Below, one piece after another: positions 53,936 through 63,600 of a DNA stretch of 64,000 nt. The position numbers and the translations under genes were made by a program. The DNA comes from Pseudomonas turukhanskensis (GTDB taxonomy: Bacteria; Pseudomonadota; Gammaproteobacteria; Pseudomonadales; Pseudomonadaceae), in NCBI RefSeq assembly GCF_027922365.1, contig NZ_BSFN01000013.1:1-64000 (forward strand), written 5' to 3'. Below the pieces are notes generated by a model that was given only the letters and a program-made list of their open reading frames with translations, did no database searches and was not told the DNA's origin. Numbering within the stretch: position 1 is the stretch's first letter; each line of letters starts with the position of its first letter.

Positions 53936-55517
53936 ACCCCTGGCCCTGAGCAGCCAGCAAGGGCAGCGCATTCTCAAGATCTACCACCTGTACCGAATTG
54001 CAATCGGTGTGATGTTGGTGGTGCTGATTTCCAGCGACCTGGATAACCAGTTGCTCGAACTGGCCAACGACAAACTGTTCAAATACGGCAGTTGGCTGTA
54101 CCTGATCCTCAATGGCTTTATCGCGCTGACGGTGCGACGCCCGCAACACCTGGCCCAGGTGTTCAGCCTCAGCATGGTAGACGTCATACTGCTATCCGGG
54201 CTGTTCTACGCCGCGGGTGGAACACCGAGCGGCATCGGCAACCTGGTAATCGTGGCGGTGGCCATTGCCAACATTCTGCTGCGCGGGCGGATCGGCCTGC
54301 TGATTGCGGCAGTAGCGGCGATCGGCTTGATCTACCTGACCTTCTATCTGAGCCTGAGCGACCCCGCCGCCGCCTCGCAATATGTACAAGTCGGTGCACT
54401 GGGTGCGTTGTGCTTTACGGCGGCGCTGTTCGTTCAGGGCATCACCCGTCGCCTGCAGGTGAGTGAAACCCTGGCGGAAAAACGCGCTGCCGATGTCGCC
54501 AACCTCGAAGCCCTCAACGCCCTGATTCTGCAACGCATGCGCACCGGCATTCTGGTGCTCGACGGTCAACATCGCGTACTGCTGGCCAACCAGGGCGCCC
54601 TGAGCCTGCTGGGGCGCGACGAGCTGGCGGGAAAAATTCTCGACCCGCACAGCCCGGACCTGATGAAGCGCCTGCAACACTGGCAGCGCAACCCTACCCT
54701 GCGCCCCTTGAGCATGCAGGCGGTTGCCGATGGCCCGGTGCTGCAACCCAGCTTTGTCACCCTGCAACGCGGTGAACAACAAGACACCCTGGTGTTTCTC
54801 GACGACATCTCGCAAATCGCCCAGCAAGCTCAGCAGCTCAAACTCGCCTCGCTGGGCCGCCTGACCGCCGGTATCGCCCATGAAATCCGCAACCCGCTGG
54901 GCGCCATCAGTCATGCCGCGCAGTTGCTGCAGGAGTCTGAAGACCTCGACGGTCCCGACCTGCGTCTGGCGCAGATTATTCAGGACCACTCGCGACGCAT
55001 GAACCTGGTGATCGAGAACGTGCTGCAGCTGTCGCGCCGGCGCCAGGCCGAGCCGCAGTTGCTCGACCTCAAATACTGGCTGCACCGCTTTGCGGCGGAA
55101 TTTCGCACCACCACCAGTGAAAACCAGTTGCTGCACCTGGACACCACCGGCGGCACTATCCAGACGCGCATGGACCCCAACCAGCTCACCCAGGTGCTGA
55201 CCAACCTGGTGGAAAATGGCCTGCGCCACAGTGCCATGCAACACAAGCAAGGCCAGGTGTGGCTCAAGCTATTCCGCGACGCCGACAGCGACCTGCCGGT
55301 ACTGGAGGTGCTGGACAACGGCGCCGGCGTGCCCGTCGAACACCTGCAGAATATTTTCGAGCCCTTCTACACTACGGAAAACAAAGGCACGGGCCTCGGC
55401 CTGTACATCTCCCGCGAACTCTGCGAAAGCAACCAGGCCCGTCTGGACTATAAAACCCGTGATGTCGGCGGTGGCTGCTTCCGCATTACCTTCGCCCACC
55501 CGCGCAAACTGAGCTGA
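53913..55517 (+). CDS. pilS: Sensor histidine kinase PilS
   Basis: A 534-residue kinase that senses PilA and phosphorylates PilR. Six membrane helices fill residues 25-190, a PAS-like domain spans about 205-300, and the H-box is AGIAHEIRNPLGAISHAAQLL with the ATP-binding N, G1 and G2 boxes (NLVENGLRHS, DNGAGVP, GTGLGLYISREL). The start is a GTG at 53913; a GTG four codons later is equally likely. pilR follows after two bases. Confidence 0.95.
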   Translation: MPHPVTGEPLALSSQQGQRILKIYHLYRIAIGVMLVVLISSDLDNQLLELANDKLFKYGSWLYLILNGFIALTVRRPQHLAQVFSLSMVDVILLSGLFYAAGGTPSGIGNLVIVAVAIANILLRGRIGLLIAAVAAIGLIYLTFYLSLSDPAAASQYVQVGALGALCFTAALFVQGITRRLQVSETLAEKRAADVANLEALNALILQRMRTGILVLDGQHRVLLANQGALSLLGRDELAGKILDPHSPDLMKRLQHWQRNPTLRPLSMQAVADGPVLQPSFVTLQRGEQQDTLVFLDDISQIAQQAQQLKLASLGRLTAGIAHEIRNPLGAISHAAQLLQESEDLDGPDLRLAQIIQDHSRRMNLVIENVLQLSRRRQAEPQLLDLKYWLHRFAAEFRTTTSENQLLHLDTTGGTIQTRMDPNQLTQVLTNLVENGLRHSAMQHKQGQVWLKLFRDADSDLPVLEVLDNGAGVPVEHLQNIFEPFYTTENKGTGLGLYISRELCESNQARLDYKTRDVGGGCFRITFAHPRKLS

Positions 55518-55519
55518 CC

Positions 55520-56860
55520 ATGACCGCCCGGCAAAAAGCCCTGATCGTCGACGACGAGCCCGATATCCGCGAACTTCTGGAAATCACCCTCGGCCGCATG
55601 AAGCTGGACACCCGCAGTGCCCGCAACGTCAAAGAAGCCCGCGAGTGGCTGGCCCGCGAGCCTTTCGACCTGTGCCTGACCGACATGCGCCTGCCCGACG
55701 GCACTGGCCTGGAACTGGTGCAGCACATTCTGCAACGCCACCCACAGGTGCCGGTGGCCATGATCACCGCTTACGGCAGCCTCGACACCGCCATCAATGC
55801 CCTGAAAGCCGGCGCATTCGACTTCCTGACCAAACCGGTGGACCTTGGCCGCCTGCGCGAACTGGTGGCGACCGCTTTGCGCATTCGCAGCGGCGATGGC
55901 GAGGAAGTCACCGTTGACGATCGACTACTCGGCGACTCGCCGCCCATGCGCGCCTTGCGTAAACAGATCCTCAAATTGGCGCGCAGCCAGGCGCCGGTGT
56001 ACATCAGCGGCGAATCAGGTAGCGGTAAGGAACTGGTGGCCCGCCTGATCCACGAACAAGGCCCGCGCACCGAGCTGCCGTTTGTGCCGGTGAACTGCGG
56101 CGCCATTCCGTCCGAGCTGATGGAAAGTGAATTCTTCGGCCATAAAAAAGGCAGCTTTACCGGCGCCATCGAAGACAAACAAGGTCTGTTCCAGGCCGCT
56201 AATGGCGGCACCCTGTTTCTCGACGAAGTGGCCGATCTGCCGCTGGCCATGCAGGTAAAACTGCTGCGCGCGATTCAGGAAAAAGCCGTGCGCACGGTGG
56301 GAGGCCAGCAGGAAGTGGTAGTGGACGTGCGCATACTTAGCGCCACCCACAAAGACCTGGCCGCTGAAGTGGCCGCCGGGCGCTTCCGCCAAGACCTGTA
56401 CTACCGCCTGAACGTGATCGAACTGCGCGTGCCGGCGCTGCGTGAACGCCGCGAAGACATCGCCCAGCTCAGCGAGGTGATGCTCAAGCGCCTGGCCGAA
56501 GGCACGGGCCTGGCCGCCGCAAGCCTGGATGCCGATGCCCTGGAAAAGCTCAAGAACTACCGTTTTCCCGGCAACGTCCGCGAGCTGGAAAACATGCTGG
56601 AGCGCGCCTACACCCTGTGTGAAGACGACCGCATTCAAGCCAGCGACCTGCGCCTGGCCGACGCCGGCACGCCGGGCGAAAACGGCGAAGCCAGCCTGGC
56701 TCAGATCGACAACCTTGAAGACTACCTGGAAAACATCGAGCGCAACCTGATCATGCAAGCGCTCGAAGAAACCCGCTGGAACCGCACCGCAGCGGCCCAG
56801 CGCCTGGGCCTGACCTTCCGCTCGCTACGCTACCGCCTGAAAAAGCTCGGCATCGACTGA
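55520..56860 (+). CDS. pilR: Sigma-54-dependent response regulator PilR
   Basis: A 446-residue NtrC-type activator. The receiver domain has Asp in LCLTDMRLPDGTG, the AAA+ domain shows GESGSGKE, the sigma-54 contact loop GSFTGA, and FLDEVADLP; the C-terminal Fis-type helix-turn-helix is NRTAAAQRLGLTFRSLRYRLKKL. It activates pilA from the sigma-54 site at 35555-35570 (family knowledge plus the visible site). It converges with thiO with no gap. Confidence 0.96.
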   Translation: MTARQKALIVDDEPDIRELLEITLGRMKLDTRSARNVKEAREWLAREPFDLCLTDMRLPDGTGLELVQHILQRHPQVPVAMITAYGSLDTAINALKAGAFDFLTKPVDLGRLRELVATALRIRSGDGEEVTVDDRLLGDSPPMRALRKQILKLARSQAPVYISGESGSGKELVARLIHEQGPRTELPFVPVNCGAIPSELMESEFFGHKKGSFTGAIEDKQGLFQAANGGTLFLDEVADLPLAMQVKLLRAIQEKAVRTVGGQQEVVVDVRILSATHKDLAAEVAAGRFRQDLYYRLNVIELRVPALRERREDIAQLSEVMLKRLAEGTGLAAASLDADALEKLKNYRFPGNVRELENMLERAYTLCEDDRIQASDLRLADAGTPGENGEASLAQIDNLEDYLENIERNLIMQALEETRWNRTAAAQRLGLTFRSLRYRLKKLGID

Positions 56861-57961
56861 TCAGCGCGCGCCCAATCGACCCTGCGGCGCATAAGGAGCA
56901 GGGTCGATAATGGGCGCATTGCCCAGCATCAGATCGGTCAGCAACTGGCAGGACGCCGGCGCCAACACCAGGCCATTGCGGTAATGGCCGCAGTTAAGCC
57001 ATAAGCCGTCGAACCCCGGCACCGGCCCGATAAAGGGGATGCCCTCTGGCGAACCTGGCCGCAGCCCCGCCCAATGCCCAACCACCTGTGCATCCGCCAA
57101 TTCAGGCAGCAATTCGATGGCTGATGCCTTGAGGCTGGCCAGCGCTTGCTCGGTCGGGGTTTTATCGAAGCCGCAATGCTCAAGGGTGCTGCCCACCAGA
57201 ATATGGCCGTCCTTGCGCGGAATCGCATAACGGCCTTTGGCCAAGACCATGCTCGGCAGAAAGTCCGCTGCACATTTGAACAGGATCATCTGGCCTTTTA
57301 CCGGCTCTACCGGCAGATCCAGACCCAGAGTCGCCAGCAACTCGCCGCTCCACGCACCTGCTGTCAGCACAACTCGTTCGCCGCGGATATCGCCCAGCGC
57401 CGTCTGCACACCGACAACCCGCGCACCCTCGCGAATAAAACCGCCGACGGCGGCCTGCTCATGAACCGTCACGTTCGGCATATTCAACAAGGCCGCGCGC
57501 AAGGCTTTGACCAGCCGCGGATTGCGCACATTGGCCACGCCACTCATATACACCGCGCGCTCATAGCCCGGGCCCAGCACCGGCACGGCGTCATATACCT
57601 TACTGACTGGCACCGAGGCGAGCGGCCGGCCGAGGTTGCTCGCCCAGGCCAAGGCTTCGGCCTCGTCATCCAGATCAAGCCAGTAAAGCCCCGTGACAAA
57701 CACCTCGGGATCGACCCCGGTTTGCGCCAGCAACTGCTCGCCCAAACCCGGATAAAAATCCTGCGACCAATGGGCCAACGCCGTCACCGCCGGGCTGTAA
57801 CGCCATGGGTAAAGCGGAGAAACAATGCCGCCGCCGGCCCAGGAAGACTCGCTGCCGACCTGCGCGCGGTCCAGCAACACCACAGCCTCGCCCTGCAGGG
57901 CCAACTTATAGGCCGACAACAGGCCCAGAGCCCCGCCTCCCACCACGATATTCAGCGCCAC
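56861..57961 (-). CDS. thiO: Glycine oxidase ThiO (FAD-dependent)
   Basis: A 366-residue flavin amine oxidase that makes iminoglycine for the thiazole of thiamine. The FAD motif is NIVVGGGALGLLSAYKLAL at the N-terminus, and the C-terminal motif NCGHYRNGLVLAP is diagnostic. A GTG at 57961, five bases from AGGAG, is preferred over the GTG two codons earlier. It shares no intergenic space with pilR. Confidence 0.9.
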   Translation of the reverse strand: MALNIVVGGGALGLLSAYKLALQGEAVVLLDRAQVGSESSWAGGGIVSPLYPWRYSPAVTALAHWSQDFYPGLGEQLLAQTGVDPEVFVTGLYWLDLDDEAEALAWASNLGRPLASVPVSKVYDAVPVLGPGYERAVYMSGVANVRNPRLVKALRAALLNMPNVTVHEQAAVGGFIREGARVVGVQTALGDIRGERVVLTAGAWSGELLATLGLDLPVEPVKGQMILFKCAADFLPSMVLAKGRYAIPRKDGHILVGSTLEHCGFDKTPTEQALASLKASAIELLPELADAQVVGHWAGLRPGSPEGIPFIGPVPGFDGLWLNCGHYRNGLVLAPASCQLLTDLMLGNAPIIDPAPYAPQGRLGAR

Positions 57962-58169
57962 AGCCACTCCTGGTTACCGGTCTGCACGAAACAAGCCGCG
58001 CAAGAATGCTCAGTTTTAAACCTGACAACAAGGTCAATAACGCCGCAGCCGCCACCCTTTTATACGTATGCAAGCCGTACAAACCCAATAAGCGACCGAA
58101 CATCCCCTAAATGTTTGTAGGAAATATCCGACCTGAGAGGATCCACTCACGAAACTCCAGAGGTTGATC

Positions 58170-58658
58170 ATGCTTCGTTCCCGTGCATTTACGCTCATTG
58201 AGCTCTTAGTCACCATTGTGATCCTGGCGATCCTGAGCGCCATGGCCATGCCGGCGTTTACGTCGATGATCCAAAGCCATCGCTCGATGACGGTGTCCGA
58301 GGAGTTGACCACCGCCATTCAGTTGGCCCGCTCCGAAGCGCTCAAGCGCCGCAAAAACGTGATCATCTGCCGCAGCAATGACGCGCAGGATGACTGCGAA
58401 GACGGCGATGACTGGTCCAACGGCTGGTTGATTCGCCAAGCCGCGGGCGACGTTATCCGCGTGTGGGAACCTTCGACCACCACAACAGTTGCCGGGCCCA
58501 ATGGCGGGCTGACCTTTCAGAGCAGCGGATTGAGCAGTGCGTCCGGCACGTTCGACGTTGAAGTCAGCGGCTGTGCCGACGGCAAGAAGCGCACCATCAC
58601 CGTTTCTGCCACTGGCAACGCCACCCACAGCCAATCGACGTGCACGCCATCCTCATGA
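58170..58658 (+). CDS. fimU: Minor pilin FimU/FimT (GspH-like), Ala at -1
   Basis: A 162-residue minor pseudopilin of the GspH/FimT family. The leader MLRSRA is followed by FTLIELLVTIVILAILSAMA, with Glu5 and Ala instead of Gly at -1. The GspH domain shows QLARSEALKRRKNVIIC and DWSNGWLI. It is the first gene of the fimU-pilV-pilW-pilX-pilY1 operon that forms the pilus tip and primes assembly. The ATG at 58170 is preferred over an upstream TTG. Confidence 0.88.
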   Translation: MLRSRAFTLIELLVTIVILAILSAMAMPAFTSMIQSHRSMTVSEELTTAIQLARSEALKRRKNVIICRSNDAQDDCEDGDDWSNGWLIRQAAGDVIRVWEPSTTTTVAGPNGGLTFQSSGLSSASGTFDVEVSGCADGKKRTITVSATGNATHSQSTCTPSS

Positions 58659-59131
58659 AAACACTCAACCTGCACCAGAAAGGCACCACGCTGATCGAAG
58701 TGTTGGTGGCGATGATTGTCCTCGCCATCGGCATTCTCGGTATTGCTGCCATGCAAACCACCAGCGTCAAGGCCAACCAGAGCGCTTACTACCGTTCCCA
58801 GGCCACGTTACTGGCGGCCGACATCACCGACAGAATGCGCGCCAACCGCGTTGTCGCCCTGGCCGGCAGCTACGACATCACCACGGCGCCCACCTCCTCG
58901 ACCGCCAACGAAGTCGATGGCGACCAGGCCGCTATCGATAAAGCGCAATGGCTGAACCAGCTAGCCACCAGCTTGCCGGAAGGCACCGGGTCGATCACCC
59001 ACGACAACAACAACGTGTTCACCGTCACCATCGTGTGGAATGACGGCCGCGGACGAATCAGATCAACCGAAGTGACCGACAGCGAAGACGCAGACAACAC
59101 GGTCAACTTCACCTACAGAGCCAGACTATGA
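58655..59131 (+). CDS. pilV: Minor pilin PilV
   Basis: A 158-residue type IV minor pilin with leader MKTLNLHQKG and mature TTLIEVLVAMIVLAIGILGIAA (Thr at +1, Glu5 present). The block GNRVR-like DRMRANRVVAL and C-terminal NFTYRARL fit PilV. The ATG overlaps the fimU stop (ATGA). Confidence 0.93.
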   Translation: MKTLNLHQKGTTLIEVLVAMIVLAIGILGIAAMQTTSVKANQSAYYRSQATLLAADITDRMRANRVVALAGSYDITTAPTSSTANEVDGDQAAIDKAQWLNQLATSLPEGTGSITHDNNNVFTVTIVWNDGRGRIRSTEVTDSEDADNTVNFTYRARL

Positions 59132-60114
59132 GACCCACCGCAGCCTTTGCCCAAAAAGGGCTATCACTGATCGAGTTGATGGTCGCGATGTTGCTGGCGC
59201 TGATTCTGATCGGCGGTGTCGTGCAGATTTTCCTGTCCAGCCGCCTGACCTATAGCACCACTTCTGCTTTGTCGGCCGTTCAGGAAAGCGGCCGCTTCGC
59301 CTCCGAGTTTCTGGCATTCGATATCCGCAATGCCGCTTACAAGGGCGAGTGCCTGGCCCCCATCAACAACCTGACCGGTTTGACAGACGCGCGCTTTACG
59401 CTGGACCTGGGCCTGGAGGGCTGGGACAACTCTGAGACCTCCTTGCCAACGTGGTTCGACGCCGATGATCGCCTCGAGGGCACCGATATCATTTTGCTGA
59501 AACATGCCGTTAATTCGTCCGGTGCCGTAGTGAACACCGGAGAAACGGTGGCGCCAGACGACACTGAAATAACCCTGGCGCAAGCCAGCGGCATTCCAAC
59601 CGGCACCGTATTGGTAGCGTCCGACCCGATTGGTTGCGACATCTTCCTCAATCAGAGCGCCAATACCGACAGTGCAGTCAGCAGGGAGACATCGGGTACG
59701 TTCAGCCACGACTACGCCGACGATCTAGAAATCCTTAGCTACCAGAGCGCCGTTTATTTCATCAAAGCCGGCGCGGCGGGTGAAGTGCCTTCGTTGTGGC
59801 GCATTCGCTACAACAACGGCTCGGCAGGTATGGCCGCTGAGCAGATGGTTGAAGGCGTGCAGGACATGCAGATCCAGTACGCCGTTGGCGACGCCAATCT
59901 GGCCATCACCGGGGACTACGTGGATGCAGATGACATTACCGACTGGAGCAAAGTGGTTTCCGCACGCTTTTCGCTGCTGGTAGTGAGTCGCGACGCCAAT
60001 GTCGTTGCGCAAAACCAGGTTATTTCCTTCAACGGCGCTGACGTAACCATTGAAAACCGCCGCCTGGCGCAAGTCTTTACCTCCACAGTCGGAATCCGGA
60101 ATCGCCTGCCATGA
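59128..60114 (+). CDS. pilW: Minor pilin PilW
   Basis: A 328-residue minor pilin with prepilin leader MRPTAAFAQKG, mature LSLIELMVAMLLALILIGGV, and the PilW block SGRFASEFLAFDIRNAAYKGEC. The C-terminal half (VQDMQIQYAVG, FSLLVVSRDANV) is typical. It overlaps pilV and pilX by ATGA. Confidence 0.94.
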   Translation: MRPTAAFAQKGLSLIELMVAMLLALILIGGVVQIFLSSRLTYSTTSALSAVQESGRFASEFLAFDIRNAAYKGECLAPINNLTGLTDARFTLDLGLEGWDNSETSLPTWFDADDRLEGTDIILLKHAVNSSGAVVNTGETVAPDDTEITLAQASGIPTGTVLVASDPIGCDIFLNQSANTDSAVSRETSGTFSHDYADDLEILSYQSAVYFIKAGAAGEVPSLWRIRYNNGSAGMAAEQMVEGVQDMQIQYAVGDANLAITGDYVDADDITDWSKVVSARFSLLVVSRDANVVAQNQVISFNGADVTIENRRLAQVFTSTVGIRNRLP

Positions 60115-60593
60115 CGCCAATCCATTCTTCGTTTTCTTCGCGTAAACAAAACGGCGCGGTGCTGATCGTGGCGTTGGTCATGCTGTTGCTGCTGACCATT
60201 ATCGGCATCAGCAGTATGCGTGGCACCACCATGCAAGAGCGCATGGCCGGCAACATGCGAGACCAGAGCCAGGCATTCCAGGCCTCTGAAACGAGCTTGC
60301 GCCGCGGGGAACTGGCGGTTCGCAACCTGTCGGTTTCAGAGATTCAAAACCTGACGACGGCGCCGAGCTGGCAGAACTCGGATGCCGTAACCGGTTTGCC
60401 GACTGCACCTAAATACAAGCTCACACCGATTCCAGGTGTAACGATCAAAAAAGCAGGCGAAAGCATTGGCGCTGGTAGCGCAGTGGAAATGGCCGTCGTA
60501 CGCGTTGAGGCAGAAGGTTACGGCGCGTCGGAGAACGACGACGGCACCCCGGGTTCCACTGTTTCTGTTCGCTCCATTTATGTCAGACGTTAA
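60111..60593 (+). CDS. pilX: Minor pilin PilX
   Basis: A 160-residue PilX with N-terminal NGAVLIVALVMLLLLTIIGI, without the usual Glu5, as known for PilX (GspK-like position). The PilX motif MQERMAGNMRDQSQAFQASE is present. It is fourth in the minor pilin operon. Confidence 0.92.
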   Translation: MTPIHSSFSSRKQNGAVLIVALVMLLLLTIIGISSMRGTTMQERMAGNMRDQSQAFQASETSLRRGELAVRNLSVSEIQNLTTAPSWQNSDAVTGLPTAPKYKLTPIPGVTIKKAGESIGAGSAVEMAVVRVEAEGYGASENDDGTPGSTVSVRSIYVRR

Positions 60594-60621
60594 TTTTTCA
60601 GTTTCCAGCGGAGCGAGCAGC

Positions 60622-63600
60622 ATGATTCTCCAGCCCACATTCAAGAAGCTGAAAGCGTTCAGCACCTACTTCGTTTTGGCCCTTGGTATTTTTACCGGCG
60701 CCAATGACGCCAATGCGGTCATTTCCCAAGCGCCCCTGGTAGCCGGCAGCACCGCGGTACCCGGCAGCCTGGCGCTAACGCCCTCGGTGGAATACCCGAC
60801 GATTTTGACCCTGGCGAACCTGGGGACCTACAGCGCCAATACAGTGTACGCGGGCTATTTCGATTCAAAAAAATGCTACACCTACACGTATATAGCGAAC
60901 GAGACGACCACTAACGTCAGCCGCTTTACGCCTAGCAGCGTAGCCACCACCGCCACCTGTGCGAACAACCTTAATAATGGACTTTGGAGCGGCAACTACC
61001 TGAACTGGGCCGCTACACAAACGATCGACCCCTTTCGCAGCGCACTGACTGGCGGATACCGGTATGTCGATACCACGACCCTCACGGTACTGCAGAAGGC
61101 CCGCCATACGGGGCAAGGCGGCTACAACTCCGAGCGCACTATTTCGGCTACCGTTGCAGGTTCCAGCGCCACGGTTAGAACCCGACTCAACAGTGGTGGC
61201 ACCGGCTACGGCTACAAAATGCAGATTACGTTAGGCGACAACTGGTCGACCTATTGCACGCGTAGCAACGGTTGCACAGCACAGCAACTTACCAACAAAA
61301 CCACGAGTACTTATCAAGGCGGCGCCTTGGCGGCAGGGGTCGTGTATGAGGCCTCGGTTCGAGTAGAAGTGTGCAAGGCCACCATGCCTGAATCCAACTG
61401 CGTGCAATACGGCAGCAACTGGAAACCCGAAGGGCTGATTCAGCAATATGCCGGGGATTTGCGCTATAGCGTTTTCGGCTATTTGAACGACTCCAGCGCC
61501 ACTCGCGATGGCGGTGTGCTTCGTGCGGCGCAAAAGTACGTCGGCCCGACCTTGGGCGATCTGACTGACAACACTAAAAAGGAATGGAGTGCGACCACGG
61601 GTGTAATGGTCCAAAACCCGGACAGCATCACGTCCAGCATGGGTGTCACCATCGAAAACAGTGGCGTGCTTAATTACCTCAATAAATTCGGCGAGCTCAC
61701 TACAAACCTGCACAAATCCTTTGACCCGGTGAGTGAGCTTTACTACACCGCCATTCGCTATTTCAAAGGTATGCAGCCGGTATCTACCTATTCCAGTTAT
61801 ACGGCGGCAAACGGCACTGACGGGAGCACGGCGGTTTGGGCCGACAAGTTCCCGGTAATTTCCAACTGGACCGGCATGGACCCTGTCACCTACGCCTGCC
61901 AGAAAAACTTCATTCTTGGCATTGGCGACACGAACAGCCACAAGGATAAAAACCTGCCAAGCGCTGAAGCGACCAGCGGGACCAATGAGCCTGCCAAGCC
62001 TCAGGCGGTAAGGGACGACACCACTGTCGATGTCGTGGCAGCGACTCGCCAAGTGCAAACGATCGAGAGAAACGACACCCCTGCAATCGATTTGAAAGTT
62101 ACAGCGGCCGACTTCCGCGGCGGCAACAACAACTCTGCTTATATAGTTGGTTTGGCATACGACTCTCACACCAAGGACATCCGCCCACAGATTGACGGGT
62201 CACAGACCGTCTCGACTTTCTGGGTGGACGTACGCGAGGGCGGGACATTACAGGCCAGGGCACTTAACCAGTATTGGCTGGCGGCCAAATACGGTGGCTT
62301 TAAGGTGCCCACCAACTATGGCAATCCTTATGAGCGTACCACTACGCTGGATACCGCCTGGTGGACCAACAGCACCGCAGATGCGCCAGACCTGACCGCC
62401 AACAACGACATGCGCCCGACCAACTTCTTTGTCGCCAGCGATGCGACCTTGATGATCAAGTCGTTGAAATCGGCGTTCGCAAACATCGTGGCGCAGTCTG
62501 CAGGCACCGCGACCGCCTTGGCATCCAACTCCACGCAACTCGATACCGGCAGCGCCATTTTCCAGTCCGCATTCAATAACACGCACTGGAGCGGTGACTT
62601 GTCGATGAAAACCATCGACGATGGCGTCGTGCAACCCGCGTCCTGGAGTGCCGCTGCGGTGCTGGATGCGCGCAACGGTGTAACCACGCGCAATATCTAT
62701 ACAGCTAACACGTTGACCCCCAGCTCTGACGCGACCTACTCGACCTCCACCACTGGCGTAAACTTCGATTGGAGCACCCTCGACGCAGATACCAAAGCCG
62801 CGTTAAAGGCTACATCCAGCGATGCCACCTCGGTGGGTGACTCGGTAGGCGAACTACGGGTTAACTACCTGCGCGGTGATCGCACACAGGAGCGTACGGC
62901 TAATTCGTCCACCCAACCGTTCCGCCAGCGTGGCAGCCGCCTTGGCGACATCATCAACTCGGACCCAGTGTTCATTGCCAAGCAAGACTATGGCTACAAC
63001 CTGCTGCGCAGCAGCCGCTGGACATCGAATGGCGCTACAGCGGGTGCGGCCTACCTGACGTTCCGCTCCAGCGACAGCTATCAGGGGCGTACCCCGCTGG
63101 TGGTGGTGGGCGCGAACGACGGCATGCTTCATGGTTTTAATGCCTCTGAGACGCGCTCCGCCGGTGGAGGCGACGAGTTGTTCGCCTACGTGCCGCGCAG
63201 CATTGCCGGTCAGTTGTACCGCCTTACATCCCCTGATTACGTTCACCGCTATTACGTGGACGGCCCTGCCACGTCCTCGGACGCGTGGATCAATGATGAG
63301 TGGAAAACACTCGTGGTCGGCACCACAGGCGCCGGCGGCAACAGTGTATTTGCACTCGACGTGACCAACCCTTCCAGCATGAGCAGCTCCAACGTTCTCT
63401 GGGAATTCACGGCACCCGACATGGGCGCCACCATGTTCAAGCCATCGATCATTGCCCTGGCCAACGGAAAATTCGCCGTACTGGTCAGCAGCGGCTACTC
63501 CAACTCCGCTGTAACAGCCGGGCACGTGTGGCTGCTGGATGCAGCCGATGGCTCGGTAATCAAGAAATTCGACCTGCCGACTACCGGCTACCTGGGCGAA

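Noticed and set aside
61231..62169. 312-codon open frame on the minus strand
   Set aside because: Antisense to pilY1, which is open across the whole region.
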